64,000 bases of DNA. Source: Luidia sarsii (lineage: Eukaryota > Echinodermata > Asteroidea > Paxillosida > Luidiidae). Positions 45,701-55,374 of this stretch are shown one piece after another. The position numbers were made by a program, and so were the translations under genes. The notes under the pieces were generated by a model. It did no database searches, had not been told where the DNA came from, and saw only the letters and a list, made by a program, of their open reading frames with translations. The stretch spans positions 2,634,372-2,698,371 of the forward strand of contig OX465113.1 in the NCBI GenBank assembly GCA_949987565.1. Direction: 5' to 3'. Within the stretch, counting starts at the first letter, position 1. Each line of letters begins with the position of its first letter.

Positions 45701-46393
45701 TTTATTCGTTTACTGTAAATGATTAGGTTGTAGGTTGCTTTGCTGTTCTAGTTTCCTTTTGACATGTTCATGAAAATGATATAAAGATTTGCACATAAAA
45801 TCAATCATGGGTTTAGATATTTTTACTGCATTCTTGTTAATCATAAGCTCTGGTTTGCTTTTGTTGTATCTAGGGAGGCAAGGAGTACCTCATGAGGGCG
45901 CATTTCAACCTCCCCAGCGTTGAGGCCGAAGAGGCAGAGGGGCGGCCACCAATCAGCGTCAAGTTTGAGATCCCTTACTTCACCACCTCCGGCATCCAGG
46001 TGAGTTGATTTCCCCCTCCCAACTCCCGCCTCACACCTCACACCTCACACCTCACACCTCACACCTCACACCTCACACCTCACACCTCACACCTTTCTCC
46101 TCTCACCTCACACCTCCCGACTCACACCTCTCACCTCTCACCTCCCACACCACACCTCCCGACTCCTGCCTCACCTCCCACCTCCCACCTCCCGACTCCC
46201 ACCACACACCTCCTACCTCCCACCTCCCAACTTCCATCTCAGTATGATATTCCAACCGGCAATACTTTAACATTGTTTTATCCGTCTTCCCTTATAGGTC
46301 CGGTACTTAAAGATCATCGAGAAGAGTGGCTACCAGGCGTTGCCATGGGTACGGTACATAACACAGAACGGCGACTACCAAGTCAGAGTATAG
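39731..46393 (+). CDS. AP1M1: AP-1 clathrin adaptor complex mu subunit
   Basis: Ten exons: 39731-39772, 40760-40916, 41645-41712, 42475-42605, 43486-43630, 44127-44253, 44883-45028, 45163-45393, 45874-45999, 46298-46393; 422 residues, human 423. The N-terminal longin-type domain begins MSLSAVFFLDLKGK, VLISRNYRGDV and runs through EYFKELEEESIRDNF and LLDELIDFGYPQTTDSK. The C-terminal mu-homology domain has AVSWRSEGVRYRKNEVFLDV, GMPELRLGLNDK, VKFHQCVRLSRFENDRTI, KAKSQFKRRSTANNV, PVPNDADSPKFKTTVG and ends ALPWVRYITQNGDY. The Asp of VFLDVIE (about residue 173) and the Trp of LPWVRY (408) are where the YxxPhi cargo pocket expects them. The protein sorts cargo between trans-Golgi and endosomes with gamma, beta-1 and sigma-1. 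All introns have standard sites and phases are consistent. Confidence 0.97.
41203..41520. mobile_element. inverted element made of short repeats in AP1M1 intron 2
   Basis: Ends CAGGTCAACTC and GAGTTGACCTG are perfect inverted repeats. The left arm repeats CCAACTCGTCCC-like units; the right arm carries the complementary GGGGCGAGT, GGTTGGCAAGGGGACGAGT units. Confidence 0.6.
43137..43390. repeat. (GA)n-rich low complexity in AP1M1 intron 4
   Basis: About 250 bases of GAGA and GGGAGA units, a purine-only strand able to form triplex DNA. The Ser-Leu open frames opposite are by-products. Confidence 0.9.
43800..44096. mobile_element. MITE-like element, CATTGGTAAA family, diverged copy
   Basis: Shares TCACGATTTTCTCAAGACTC (on the minus strand), TTCGCGGAAATGCAGCATTC, AACGCCGTACTGTT and AATAGTTTA with 52147-52510, and ends ACCAATGTTGTGTATGGGCT as that copy does. 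In AP1M1 intron 5, close to exon 6. Confidence 0.6.
46020..46228. repeat. CTCACAC/CTCCCAC simple repeat in AP1M1 intron 9
   Basis: Eight or more perfect CACACCTCA units of nine or ten bases, then diverged CTCCCGACTC and CTCCCACCTC units. The pyrimidine-rich strand is the sense strand. Confidence 0.85.
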
Positions 46394-46689
46394 TGGGACC
46401 GTTGAAGCCCCACGAGGCGTTGTACTAGTCATGTGTAAAGACATTTTATTTGCATCCAGCAAGCCATGATGTATATGACGGCATGTGAACCCACAATATA
46501 TGGCACACGCAATACACAGTGGCCATGTTTTACCATACTAATAGCATTCACCCTGAAACACTAATTAGACAGAGTAAAGGCTCATTTATATGGTTTTTTT
46601 TTCGTTTCAAAGATGACAAACAATATTAGTTTTCGGACGAGGACACTCTTTTCCTGTCTCCTAGGTCTCAAACTTTTTTATTGTTTAAA

Positions 46690-46815
46690 AAATTAGGAGG
46701 GCCTGACCTTTCGATCCTAGCAGGACCTTTTTCAAACGCGGGCTTTCTCTGTTTTTGAGAAAGGTTCTGCTTGGATTTTAGTCAGTAAGCAGTTTGCAAC
46801 ATGTTTGCATACATG
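46690..46815 (+). repeat. dispersed repeat, inverted pair of hairpin-GAAACGTC cores
   Basis: GGAGGGCCTGACCTTTCGAT, CCTAGCAGGACCTTTTTCAA (minus core) faces TTTTTGAGAAAGGTTCTGCT (plus core), then TTTAGTCAGTAAGCAGTTTG and CAACATGTTTGCATAC. Confidence 0.65.
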
Positions 46816-47015
46816 TATTACTCTATTTTCTTGATTTTTCGTCCCCTTTTAAACTTAGTTCGTAGGAGGGGTCATGGCTATTTTTTTTTTTTCATTGATC
46901 AATTTGCACTTCTTATGGCATTTGATGCAGTTGACTTAAAGAAATCCATACAGAAATGATCCCAAACAATCATTATGAGAGCGTAGCCAAAGATTGGGTT
47001 TGATATCTGACAGTT

Positions 47016-47120
47016 AATGGTTCAATGCTTTTCTGACTGGCACCCACACCCTGGCAAAGATTGTTGACTGTTTGGGAAGGTCACCCACCTAAGGGCTGGA
47101 TAGCACTGGTGGTGGAGTGC
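47016..47120 (+). repeat. tRNA-derived repeat, partner of 12480-12640
   Basis: TTAATGGTTCAATGCTTTTC, TGGCACCCACACCCTGGCAA and AAGGGCTGGATAGC match the repeat upstream of and including the tRNA-like head at 12559. The 3' half with the B box is lost. Confidence 0.5.
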
Positions 47121-47187
47121 TGGGGGCCAATCTTCATAGAGCCGCACCAAAGGTCATGATTCATAGGATCACATTGCCAACCCAAAC

Positions 47188-47368
47188 TTCAATATAGGAA
47201 GGTTTGCGGTGACACCATGTATCAGGTCTCTTAAAGGTAGGAGAATGGCCAGAGACGGCCAGAGCACACTGGTCGAAACGTCGAGTTACCACTCGGGTTC
47301 TTTTCAGAACCAAACCGCTTCTTTTAAGAGACCTTATACATGGTGTCACCGCAAACCTTCCTATATTG
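47188..47368 (+). mobile_element. MITE-like element, GGTTTGCGGTGACACCATG family, full copy
   Basis: Inverted ends CAATATAGGAAGGTTTGCGG and CCGCAAACCTTCCTATATTG run on into TGACACCATGTAT / ATACATGGTGTCA and GGTCTCTTAAA / TTTAAGAGACC. The centre has ACTGGTCGAAACGTCGAGTT and TTCTTTTCAGAACC. Confidence 0.85.
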
Positions 47369-49599
47369 ACTCACCCACCATGCAAAGCCTTAAGTCTATT
47401 TATTTTTTTAACCCAAACTTCACTGTTGTTTCACGCTAAGTAATGAAGAGTGGGTTGCAGGTCCAAATCCATTGCCACCACACCACAATGTGGTTTGTAA
47501 TCTCTTTAACACAAGGAAGCCATTTCATGCAGAGTAGATGTTCTTATTTAAGTGGCTGTATGAAATTGGGTACTGGTATGCTTAAACCACAGAACTAGGT
47601 TTGAAACCACAGTCCAGTCAAAACAAAAATTGATTTGCTCTCTAAAAACTGACATTGTGTGTTCCTTCTTGATGCACAATTTGTGACTTGCATTCCATTT
47701 CTTTAAATTAGGTTTCAAACAAATTAAATCCGCTGTTGTCTTATTATTTTGTGAATCTTCACAAGTCACCTAATAACACGCTGGCAGCTGGAGGTGACAT
47801 TTGTATGCCGACCACATGGGCTGGATTCAGGTAGACATGCCAGGTAGAACATGGAGTTCTTTTCCTTCTTCCATGGGTAGAGCATGCACAAATTGTTCCA
47901 TCTGTATACCCTGCGCCAAGTACCGGTAATTTCTTTTTCTCATTTTGTGTAAAAACCAAATGCGGTCCTGAAAATAGAATGCTTTCGACCAAAAAAAAGT
48001 TTGATCATGAATTACCCCTATCATTTACATTTGAGGTCTCGGGTAATATTTTTATGAAGTAATTAAGAGATATCAAATTAAGAGATATCAAATAAATGAT
48101 TTTACAAATCTTTTACATACCACCCCCAGCAAAATATTAAGAGATACCCAAAAAAATGATTTTACAAATCGATTTACATACCACCCCCCCCCCCAAGAAA
48201 AAAGGAAGAAATTACTATGTTGCTAGAATACAAGTGAATACAAATAACAATCATGTATGAATGGGTAGCTATATGGGATTGCTTCAATCTCCTAAATGCC
48301 CAGAAATGTAGAAAAAAAGTGAGACGCTGACTGGCAAAATGGCTGCCCGAGAGGAATTGCTTTTTGCACAGACTTTAGATGCAGGAACATGGCAACGTGT
48401 GTCGGGGGTATCCTACCTGCTTGACTGAACTCTATGTGACAGGAGGGAAGTTGTTAATTTGTCAATTTCCTGCAGGACGGCCCGGGAGTGTAACGCGATC
48501 CTCCCATCTAGCCTTGTCTTTGGGGCAGATCGAATCGGGGGAAGAAATTCTGGTTGAGTTTGTGGGGTGGGGAGGCATGAGTTTGTGATTTTGTAGCGGC
48601 GACTTAGGACTCTGGATCAGTATAGAAACATTTGTCATGCATAAGGTTTACGGTAGCCCCTATGCCATGTTTGTTGCAGCAATCTGGGGGGTTTTTTTTA
48701 GTGGGGTATTTCCTTTTTTTTATGCGAAGCCCAATCTCACCAACTATGGTCAAACTTGACAGACACAAACACAATCCCCGAATAGCTACACGTGTACCTT
48801 CATCATGAACAGCCCGAGACCTCGTCACGTACACGACGAGGAGAGATCAACAGAAAAGGAGAGCGCTGTGCACTTGGTTGTGAGCCAGAGGGCTGTCTGG
48901 CAAATGGCTGCATGTCTTAGTTACAGATCTAGTGACCCTTGGGAATCTTCCGTCTAATTGAAAGTGTTGCAAGTGAACAATTAGGGCATTGTGCAGCTCT
49001 CCTTTTCAGTCAGGTAGTGGGCGCTTTACTATTTTCAGTCTGACAAGTGTGAAATGAACCCCGCAGTTTTGTATTCCAATTGTTAATTTTTTTCATAAAA
49101 ATCCAAAAATTTAGTGTTTGAGTGATAATCGACAAAGAAACATCTCAAAACTAAGTTCCGAAAATCATATTACAATCTAGCACTTTATAATTGCATAGCT
49201 GTACGGTAGTATTATTTCCAATTTATAGTAATGCCTAAACAAATCTGCACATCAGGCAGTACCAATATTATTTATACATCATTTTCTTTGTTATTTTATT
49301 TAATTTGAATATTTAATCTTGATTACATTGGATGACATGTATGCTACATGCAGTCGTGTTGGACAAATCACTCGCTATTTGAAATTAAAACGAAAGCTTA
49401 ATCCATTGCATTGCATTTCTTCATCACTTTCCCCATCCAGACTCCAAAAAGATGAAAATATATTCATCCAGCGTAACTTGATTTAAAGTGCTTGAATACT
49501 GACAAATAAAACAAGTTGGTATCGTTATCAATCTTTTTGAATGTCAGAATAGCCATTTTATTCAATGTCTTTTTTTCCCCTCCAAAAGTAAGTTATTAA

Positions 49600-49645
49600 T
49601 ATTCTGCCTTTCGGGATGGTCCTGTTTTGATCCTTACTTCAGGCC
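49600..49645 (+). repeat. degraded dispersed repeat core
   Basis: TTCTGCCTTTCGGGATGGTC, CTGTTTTGATCC, TTCAGGCCCCATTAA. Confidence 0.4.
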
Positions 49646-50017
49646 CCATTAACATAATGGAAATTGTTTTCATAACAAATACAAGTACCGTTACATGTGA
49701 CTTCAAATTCACACAGTAGTAATAGTGAATTTAAGTGACGCAACGGGAACTCATCATGGGGTGGTGAAAGTAAAAACAGTCGTCAATGACCGAAATAGTT
49801 GCCATAACAACTTAATTAGAACAGCATCACCAAAATATCCACTCGTTTCCTTTATACAATGGATAAGCGAGAGGTAGGCATGGGCTATCGTAGGATTAAA
49901 CAAAGCTTATACTTTACTGCTGCTGTGGATAGTCTCTTCCGTTTATGGCCTCTGCTATCCCCGGTCAAATGTTTCCATACTCCCCATAGATTATATTATG
50001 TTTAATATCAAGTGGAA

Positions 50018-50076
50018 GGTTTGCAGTGACACCATGTAACACTTTCGAGGAGTGTGGCTCTGAAAAGAGCCGGTAA
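50018..50076 (+). mobile_element. half copy of the GGTTTGCGGTGACACCATG MITE family
   Basis: GGAAGGTTTGCAGTGACACC, ATGTAACACTTTCGAGGAGT, GTGGCTCTGAAAAGAGCCGG: the left half only. Confidence 0.6.
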
Positions 50077-50180
50077 CACAACGTTTTTGGTAGTGTGTAC
50101 TCTGCCCTTAGTCAGGAGACTGCTGGATTCAAACTATGGTCAATGTTTAATATTTCAGCGCAGTACACCCTTGCATTCAA

Positions 50181-50455
50181 CAATGGACCTTTCCCATGAA
50201 ACATGCAAAATAGACCCAGCGCATGCGCTTAACTAAATTGGTGGGCAAGCCGGCTGCCAACTAATCATAGTTTTCCACGGGCGTGCGCGCGTCCTTCTCA
50301 CTAACAGTTTGGCATGCGGTCATTGGCTATTCAGCGTCTCCTGCGCGCGTACTTCGAAACCTGCACGCAACGCGCGCTCGTTTGCCCACCAATTTAGTAA
50401 AGCGCATGCGCCAGCTCTTATTTGCATATACAATTTTCATGGGAAAGGTCCATTG
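50181..50455. mobile_element. MITE-like element with CAATGGACCTTTCCCATGAAA ends
   Basis: Inverted ends CAATGGACCTTTCCCATGAA and TTCATGGGAAAGGTCCATTG; inner arms AGCGCATGCGCTTAACTAAA and TTTAGTAAAGCGCATGCGCC, TTGGTGGGCAA and TTTGCCCACCAA. The centre is CpG-rich (GCGCGC). Confidence 0.8.
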
Positions 50456-50691
50456 CCCCTTCATCAACTATTACATGTACATGTACATGTAGTTCCAAAC
50501 ATGGTCCCAGGTTTGTTGGTGCCTTGATTGTTTGTGGGCTCGGGGCATGGGCGAGGAGAAAGAGGTAGTTGCAATTGGTAATGCTGATCTAACTAAGGTT
50601 AAAATTAATACATGTGGAGGTCTGATACTGGTGGTTCAACCAGAGGCTGACTGACAGCAGTGATCTAATTGACAAATAACTTCAGAATTTT

Positions 50692-50740
50692 ATTCTGCCT
50701 TTCAGAAAGGTCCTGCTAGGATCAAAATATCTAGCCTTAT
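50692..50740 (+). repeat. dispersed hairpin repeat core
   Basis: TATTCTGCCTTTCAGAAAGG, TCCTGCTAGGATCAAAATAT; the family's CAGGCCC is lost. Confidence 0.5.
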
Positions 50741-51562
50741 TTTTGTTTTTACTTTGCCACCAGATAACAAAAAAGGAGCACAAAACAATTTCTCTGAATT
50801 TTTTTGACACAATGACAATTTATCAAAAACAGTCAGATTCAAGAGTAATATGCAAATTGCTTCCTGACTAAAATGACCAAACAGCAAATACACATGTATC
50901 AGAAATTAATTAAAGATTAAAGAGACTTAAACAAAAAATATTCTAATCTAGATTTGAAATCAGTGTTGTTTCTAAAAATTCATTAGAGCAAATATATCTG
51001 GTCCAACAAACAATGACAACAAAAGTGCGTGTTGTTGCTTCATTTTATTTTATTTTTCTAAATTTACGATGGAAACTGAACGTGAAAGGCTGATACTTCA
51101 ATCTTCAGGAGTTTCAAAAGATTTCAAAAGAAAAACTTTCTTTCTGTCTCATCTCAAAGCAGAGGTGGAACTTATAACATGAACTTAAAACTCTCTTTGC
51201 TTTTCATGCATTTTCACAATGTGTAGGACAAGATAGATAGGACTGACGAAGACGACCCTGCAGGGCACTGCATGTGCAAGGAGGGAGGGGACATGCAGAC
51301 AGAAAGAGAGTTTTGTTTTTGTCATTGATTGTACTGCTACTGAATAATTCATATCATGGTGCGCAGCCAATTACGATGCTGCATTTTTCCGACTGGGCCT
51401 GGGGGATCGGGACACCTTACTTCGTCATTCTGCAGTATCGAAACATTTACATGGCAACATAATATAGAGAGAATCGATTCCTCAAATTACCAAATAGATA
51501 CCGGAGTATCGAATAAACGCGGCATGGGGTCTCGAATACAGCTTTACATCAAACAGTATTAC

Positions 51563-51668
51563 TAGGCTGGTTCCCGTCCCTAATTACCTGGTCTCCAGAC
51601 GTCTCACGTCCTGCATTTTGGAGGACATGAGACGTCTAGAGACCGGGTAAGGGACGAAAACCAGCCTA
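51563..51668. mobile_element. foldback hairpin element of about 105 bp
   Basis: TAGGCTGGTTCCCGTCCCTA / AGGGACGAAAACCAGCCTA and GGTCTCCAGACGTCTCACGT / ATGAGACGTCTAGAGACC, loop near GCATTTTGG. The element is a single stem-loop. Confidence 0.8.
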
Positions 51669-52093
51669 GAGTAGCTTTCCGTCACCTCATATAATTGCAC
51701 CCTTTTTGGCTGGTTCGAGTCCAGAAAAACCCTTCCAGAGGAGTCGTCAGGTAAATGTAGTTAATATTTGGGCTGATGGGGGTGGGCATCTAGCCGTTGA
51801 ACATAATTATAATTTTGGGAATCAAAACGGGGCAATGTCAACGTGAGTGGGATTGTTTACGGGTCAGTGTCATGGCGGCTGTACTGTAGGCCTCATAATA
51901 GTTAACTATTATGGTAGGCCTATAAAATACGCGTACTGTACATGTTCATGTGGAATACTATTGCAGCTTATTATACGTTGTGCGTATCTCCGCTGTTGTT
52001 TCATAACGTGGTGTAGTTCATTGTGGTTAATGCCGTAGACTGCCTGTATGCGTGATATAGAATTTGCTCCGTGTGACGTTTAGACCCTATGCC

Positions 52094-52976
52094 ATAAACC
52101 TTTTCGACGTTCGCAAAGCATCATGGGTATAGATGTCAAACTCGCCTTGGTACGATCGAAAAAAACAGAAAATAATGTTCACATGTTTACATGAAACTTA
52201 TCCAGTTTGAAGATGGTAATAATGGAAACCTCGCACTGAAATTTTTCTGCCTAAAATGCTGTATTTTTTTTAGAAAATAGTAAAGAAATAGTTTACGACT
52301 CACCGAGATCTACACCATTTCCCGGAACAGTATGGCGTTGAATGCTGCTTCGCGAAACAAATGAAGCGGTTTTCACGATGTTCTCGAGACTCGGTTGGCG
52401 GATTGAGCTGAAATTTTCACAGGTGTGCTTATTCATGCATAATTACTTTGGATCAGACAACGTATGGATGCTATTATTTGACCTCGACCAATGTTGTGTA
52501 TAAGGGCTTTAAGTTCGTGATTTGTTTTTTGTTTTTCTCCAAAAATTAGATGGAGTTCATGAATGAAACTCACACAGAATGTTTGTCTATATATATACCA
52601 GCAACAAAATATATCTTTGGTCGGAACGTTGAGTGGGTAATTTCGGAGAAATTAGTGGGGATTCCGTTGGTGACTGGATGGCATGCAACGCGGTGACAGC
52701 TAGCGACGCGCTGTGTACGCATGCGCGAAGCTGCATGCGCGAACCGCGCTTGCCATCCGAAACTATCCACTGAACGTTTCAACAAAAAATATGTATTGTT
52801 GCTTGTATCTTGACAAAAATTATGTGTGAGTTTCATTTCTGAACTCCATCTAGTTTTGGGAGAAAAAAATAAACAAATCACGAACGTAAGTGCTTTCTCA
52901 TAGAGTTGTGCGATAAAAAGACGGCGAGTTTGTCATCTATACCCATGATGCCTTGCGAACGTCGAAAAAGGTTTAT
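52094..52976. mobile_element. nested inverted-repeat element, outer unit about 880 bp
   Basis: Outer inverted repeats of about 52 bases (52094-52146 and 52923-52976: ATAAACCTTTTCGACGTTCG, CATCATGGGTATAGATG) differ at only a few positions. The interior holds two other repeat units: a copy of the CATTGGTAAA family (about 52147-52510) and a separate large foldback (52511-52888). No transposase frame is present. Confidence 0.8.
52511..52888. mobile_element. inner foldback with arms of about 130 bases
   Basis: Left arm AAGTTCGTGATTTGTTTTTT, AGATGGAGTTCATGAATGAA, ACTCACACAGAAT; right arm is its inverted, diverged match (AATTATGTGTGAGTTTCATT, CTGAACTCCATCTAGTTTTG, CAAATCACGAACGT). The centre is GC-rich and CpG-rich. 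Confidence 0.75.
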
Positions 52977-53727
52977 TCCACTGCTATATAGATCGGGTCA
53001 TGGGGTACATGTATTTTCCAGACTGGCATATTATAGGTGATATTTATTTCACAATCCAATTTAAAGTGTGGCCGAGTTGTTGATACTCGACATCTGAACG
53101 TGTGGGACCAGTGATCCACCGCTGCTTGGGTTTTCTCCCTGACGTTCCTCTGAAGCTAAATATCCACATGATTTGTGTCTAATCTAATGTTCCAGCTGTG
53201 GAATTGACGACAGTGTGTTTTCCGTGGGGTTCTGTGGGAGTCTTCAAAACACATACTGTAACTTTAATTCTCATGTGCAATTTCATATCTAGTCACTTAT
53301 AGTATCTTGTTGCTGATTATGTCTATAGGGTTTTCCCCCTTTCCCTTTTGTGTGTGTGCTACCGGCACCAATAAATCCGAATTTAATTAATGAGAATACA
53401 CAAATGACTCAAGAGTAATTCCTGTCAGCGTCTGGAGCCTGGACCCTCTAAAACTAAGGAGGTCTGTACCAGCATGCCCCTCCTCATCTCCTTAATTTTG
53501 TGGTCTTCGAGATCGGGAGGGTGTCTTCGGCTGGACCGCTTCAAGAAGATGACGTCACAGAGTGGACAGGGCTAATTAGTTTGAGAGAAGCCCTTCAGAA
53601 AGCGGAAAACAGAGAAGGTTGGAGGAAGGTGGTTGGCAGTGTTCTAGTGGTGACCATAATTATGGGAAACGTGTACACTGTATTGGCACTGAAGTTAATA
53701 CAATAACTGTTGCAAACTGCTTCCTTC

Positions 53728-53800
53728 CCCTGACTGTATGTGTATGTCCTTGTCACTTTGCCGGGACGTCAGGCCCTCTTTTGAGATTTATATATTGGCA
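53728..53800 (+). repeat. dispersed repeat copy lacking its hairpin
   Basis: CCCCTGACTGTATGTGTATG, TCCTTGTCACTTTGCC is followed directly by GGGACGTCAGGCCCTCTTTT, as if the hairpin-GAAAC part had been cut out. Confidence 0.5.
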
Positions 53801-53883
53801 CTGAGGATATGGCTTGCGAAAACACTGCGACTGTCTGAAAAAACAGTCGTCCTGGCTCAATTTTAAGCCAACAGCCTACATAT

Positions 53884-54090
53884 GGCCTTTTCGAAATCAC
53901 GGCTTAGTCTTAGGCTCCGGCTTTGACGGATTGGCTTCGGTTTTGAAGGTTGTACTGGGTTTATTATTTATTTTTTGGGAATTATATCAAAGCTTCAACT
54001 TCACCGAAGGACCCAACCTACCTAGGTTTTGGATAAGCCTAACAGAGACGAGGCCGGAGACAAAACCTAAGCCGTGCTTTGGAAAACGCC
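53884..54090. mobile_element. MITE-like element with GGCCTTTTCGAAATCACGGC ends
   Basis: GGCCTTTTCGAAATCACGGC, TTAG ... CTAAGCCGTGCTTTGGAAAA, CGCC are inverted repeats; further inner pairs include TAGGCTCCGG / CCGGAGACAAAACCTA and CGAAGG. Confidence 0.65.
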
Positions 54091-54364
54091 TATGATGTGT
54101 TCGATTAGATGGGCCGGGTTTAGACCTGGGCTACCCTCCGAGTGACCCTGTTCTCACACTGGGCAAGTTAATCAGGGGCAATGACGTCAGAGCCACTAAT
54201 CGAACGCATGGCGCCCAATGGCCATTGTTGTACAGCACCCATTGCTAGGGTGCCCGTCAATTTCGGACTTACATTGCTTCGCAATCAAAAGCGATGGAGC
54301 GGAGCTCTGAAGTTGCGTTTCCACGAAAAAGATAAGATTTGAAGGTTTGCATGGCATAAATACC

Positions 54365-54518
54365 AAATAGGGGGTATGCGGTGACACCATGTATATCATC
54401 TCATAAGGAGGAGTATGGCTCTGAAATGAGCCGGTAACTCTAGCTCTTTTCAGAGCCATACCATACCCCTTCTCTTAAAAGATGACATAGATGGTGTCAC
54501 CGCAAACCTCCCACTAGG
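54365..54518 (+). mobile_element. MITE-like element, GGTTTGCGGTGACACCATG family, full copy
   Basis: GTATGCGGTGACACCATGTA / ACATAGATGGTGTCACCGCA, TCATCTCATAAGGAGGAGTA, GGCTCTGAAATGAGCC and GCTCTTTTCAGAGCC. This copy has lost the TCGAAACGTC segment. Confidence 0.8.
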
Positions 54519-55119
54519 CATTTCCATGGAATTAAGACGACAAATCGTTTCGTTTCAGAGAAGGAGTACAACTGGATTCAGACCTGAAGCATGTTGCGTT
54601 TAGACACTCGACCCATGCAGACCTCCAGAATCAAAAACCAAAAAGTGTGAAGTTTGCGACGGTAGGCCTATATACCACGTCCCTAGAGTCCGCAAACACA
54701 AAAAAGAATCCTGTGTAGAGCGCGGAAGGGCAGCGTGCTCAACAAGACCCGATGACGTCGATGACACGTCACACATTATTGACACATGGTTTCACCGAGT
54801 GAAAAAAAACAGGGACAAAAGATGGACATCTGTATGCGAAATATTGAATGAAGGATATAGCACTATGACAAAGGGTCGTGCAAACTAAAGTGCCTACAGG
54901 TGTTTTTAAGGGCACACTATTCGCAACGACGTAATGGACATAAAGCACGACCTTTGGTCATGATGTGATTTTGGATGTTGTGCTATTGCTTTTTTGTGGA
55001 CAGTTCTCTTTAGTGAACCCAGCCTCTCACTTGTATTATTACACGGATCGTAGGAGTGATGGCTGACAACGTGTGTCTATCATACAGATCGAGCTTTTCC
55101 ACGGTGAGACACACATGCT

Positions 55120-55152
55120 ATCCATGATGACACACTCAGTGTCATCATGGAT
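55120..55152. repeat. perfect 14-bp stem hairpin
   Basis: ATCCATGATGACAC and GTGTCATCATGGAT with loop ACTCA. Confidence 0.65.
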
Positions 55153-55374
55153 TCACCCCATTTTTATGAGTAGATATTCAGACCGAAGATGTAATTCTGA
55201 TTGCCTGGTCTACTATGGTCATCATCACGCGGTCCTCAGTTGTCCTTCATGAATGGCCATACCCTTCATTTTCGGATTGATCATTGGGCTTATTTGGAGG
55301 AACGGACAGGTTTACAATCCCAAATATGTAGCTATACAGCTCGCCTATAAGCTTCCAAAATGTTCAACAAAATT

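Larger units (their letters stand above)
46394..50180. other. downstream of AP1M1, no gene seen
   Basis: AP1M1 3'UTR, then AT-rich DNA with repeats at 46690-46815, 47016-47120 and 47188-47368. A roughly 70-bp tandem duplication containing AAATGATTTTACAAATC is at about 48050-48190. A MITE end is at 50018-50075. Confidence 0.5.
50456..52093. other. AT-rich spacer, no gene seen
   Basis: Holds a dispersed repeat core at 50692-50740 and one 100-bp hairpin at 51563-51668. Confidence 0.5.

Noticed and set aside
48379..48588. A 69-codon plus frame downstream of AP1M1
   Set aside because: No splice sites, domain or coding bias; spacer DNA.
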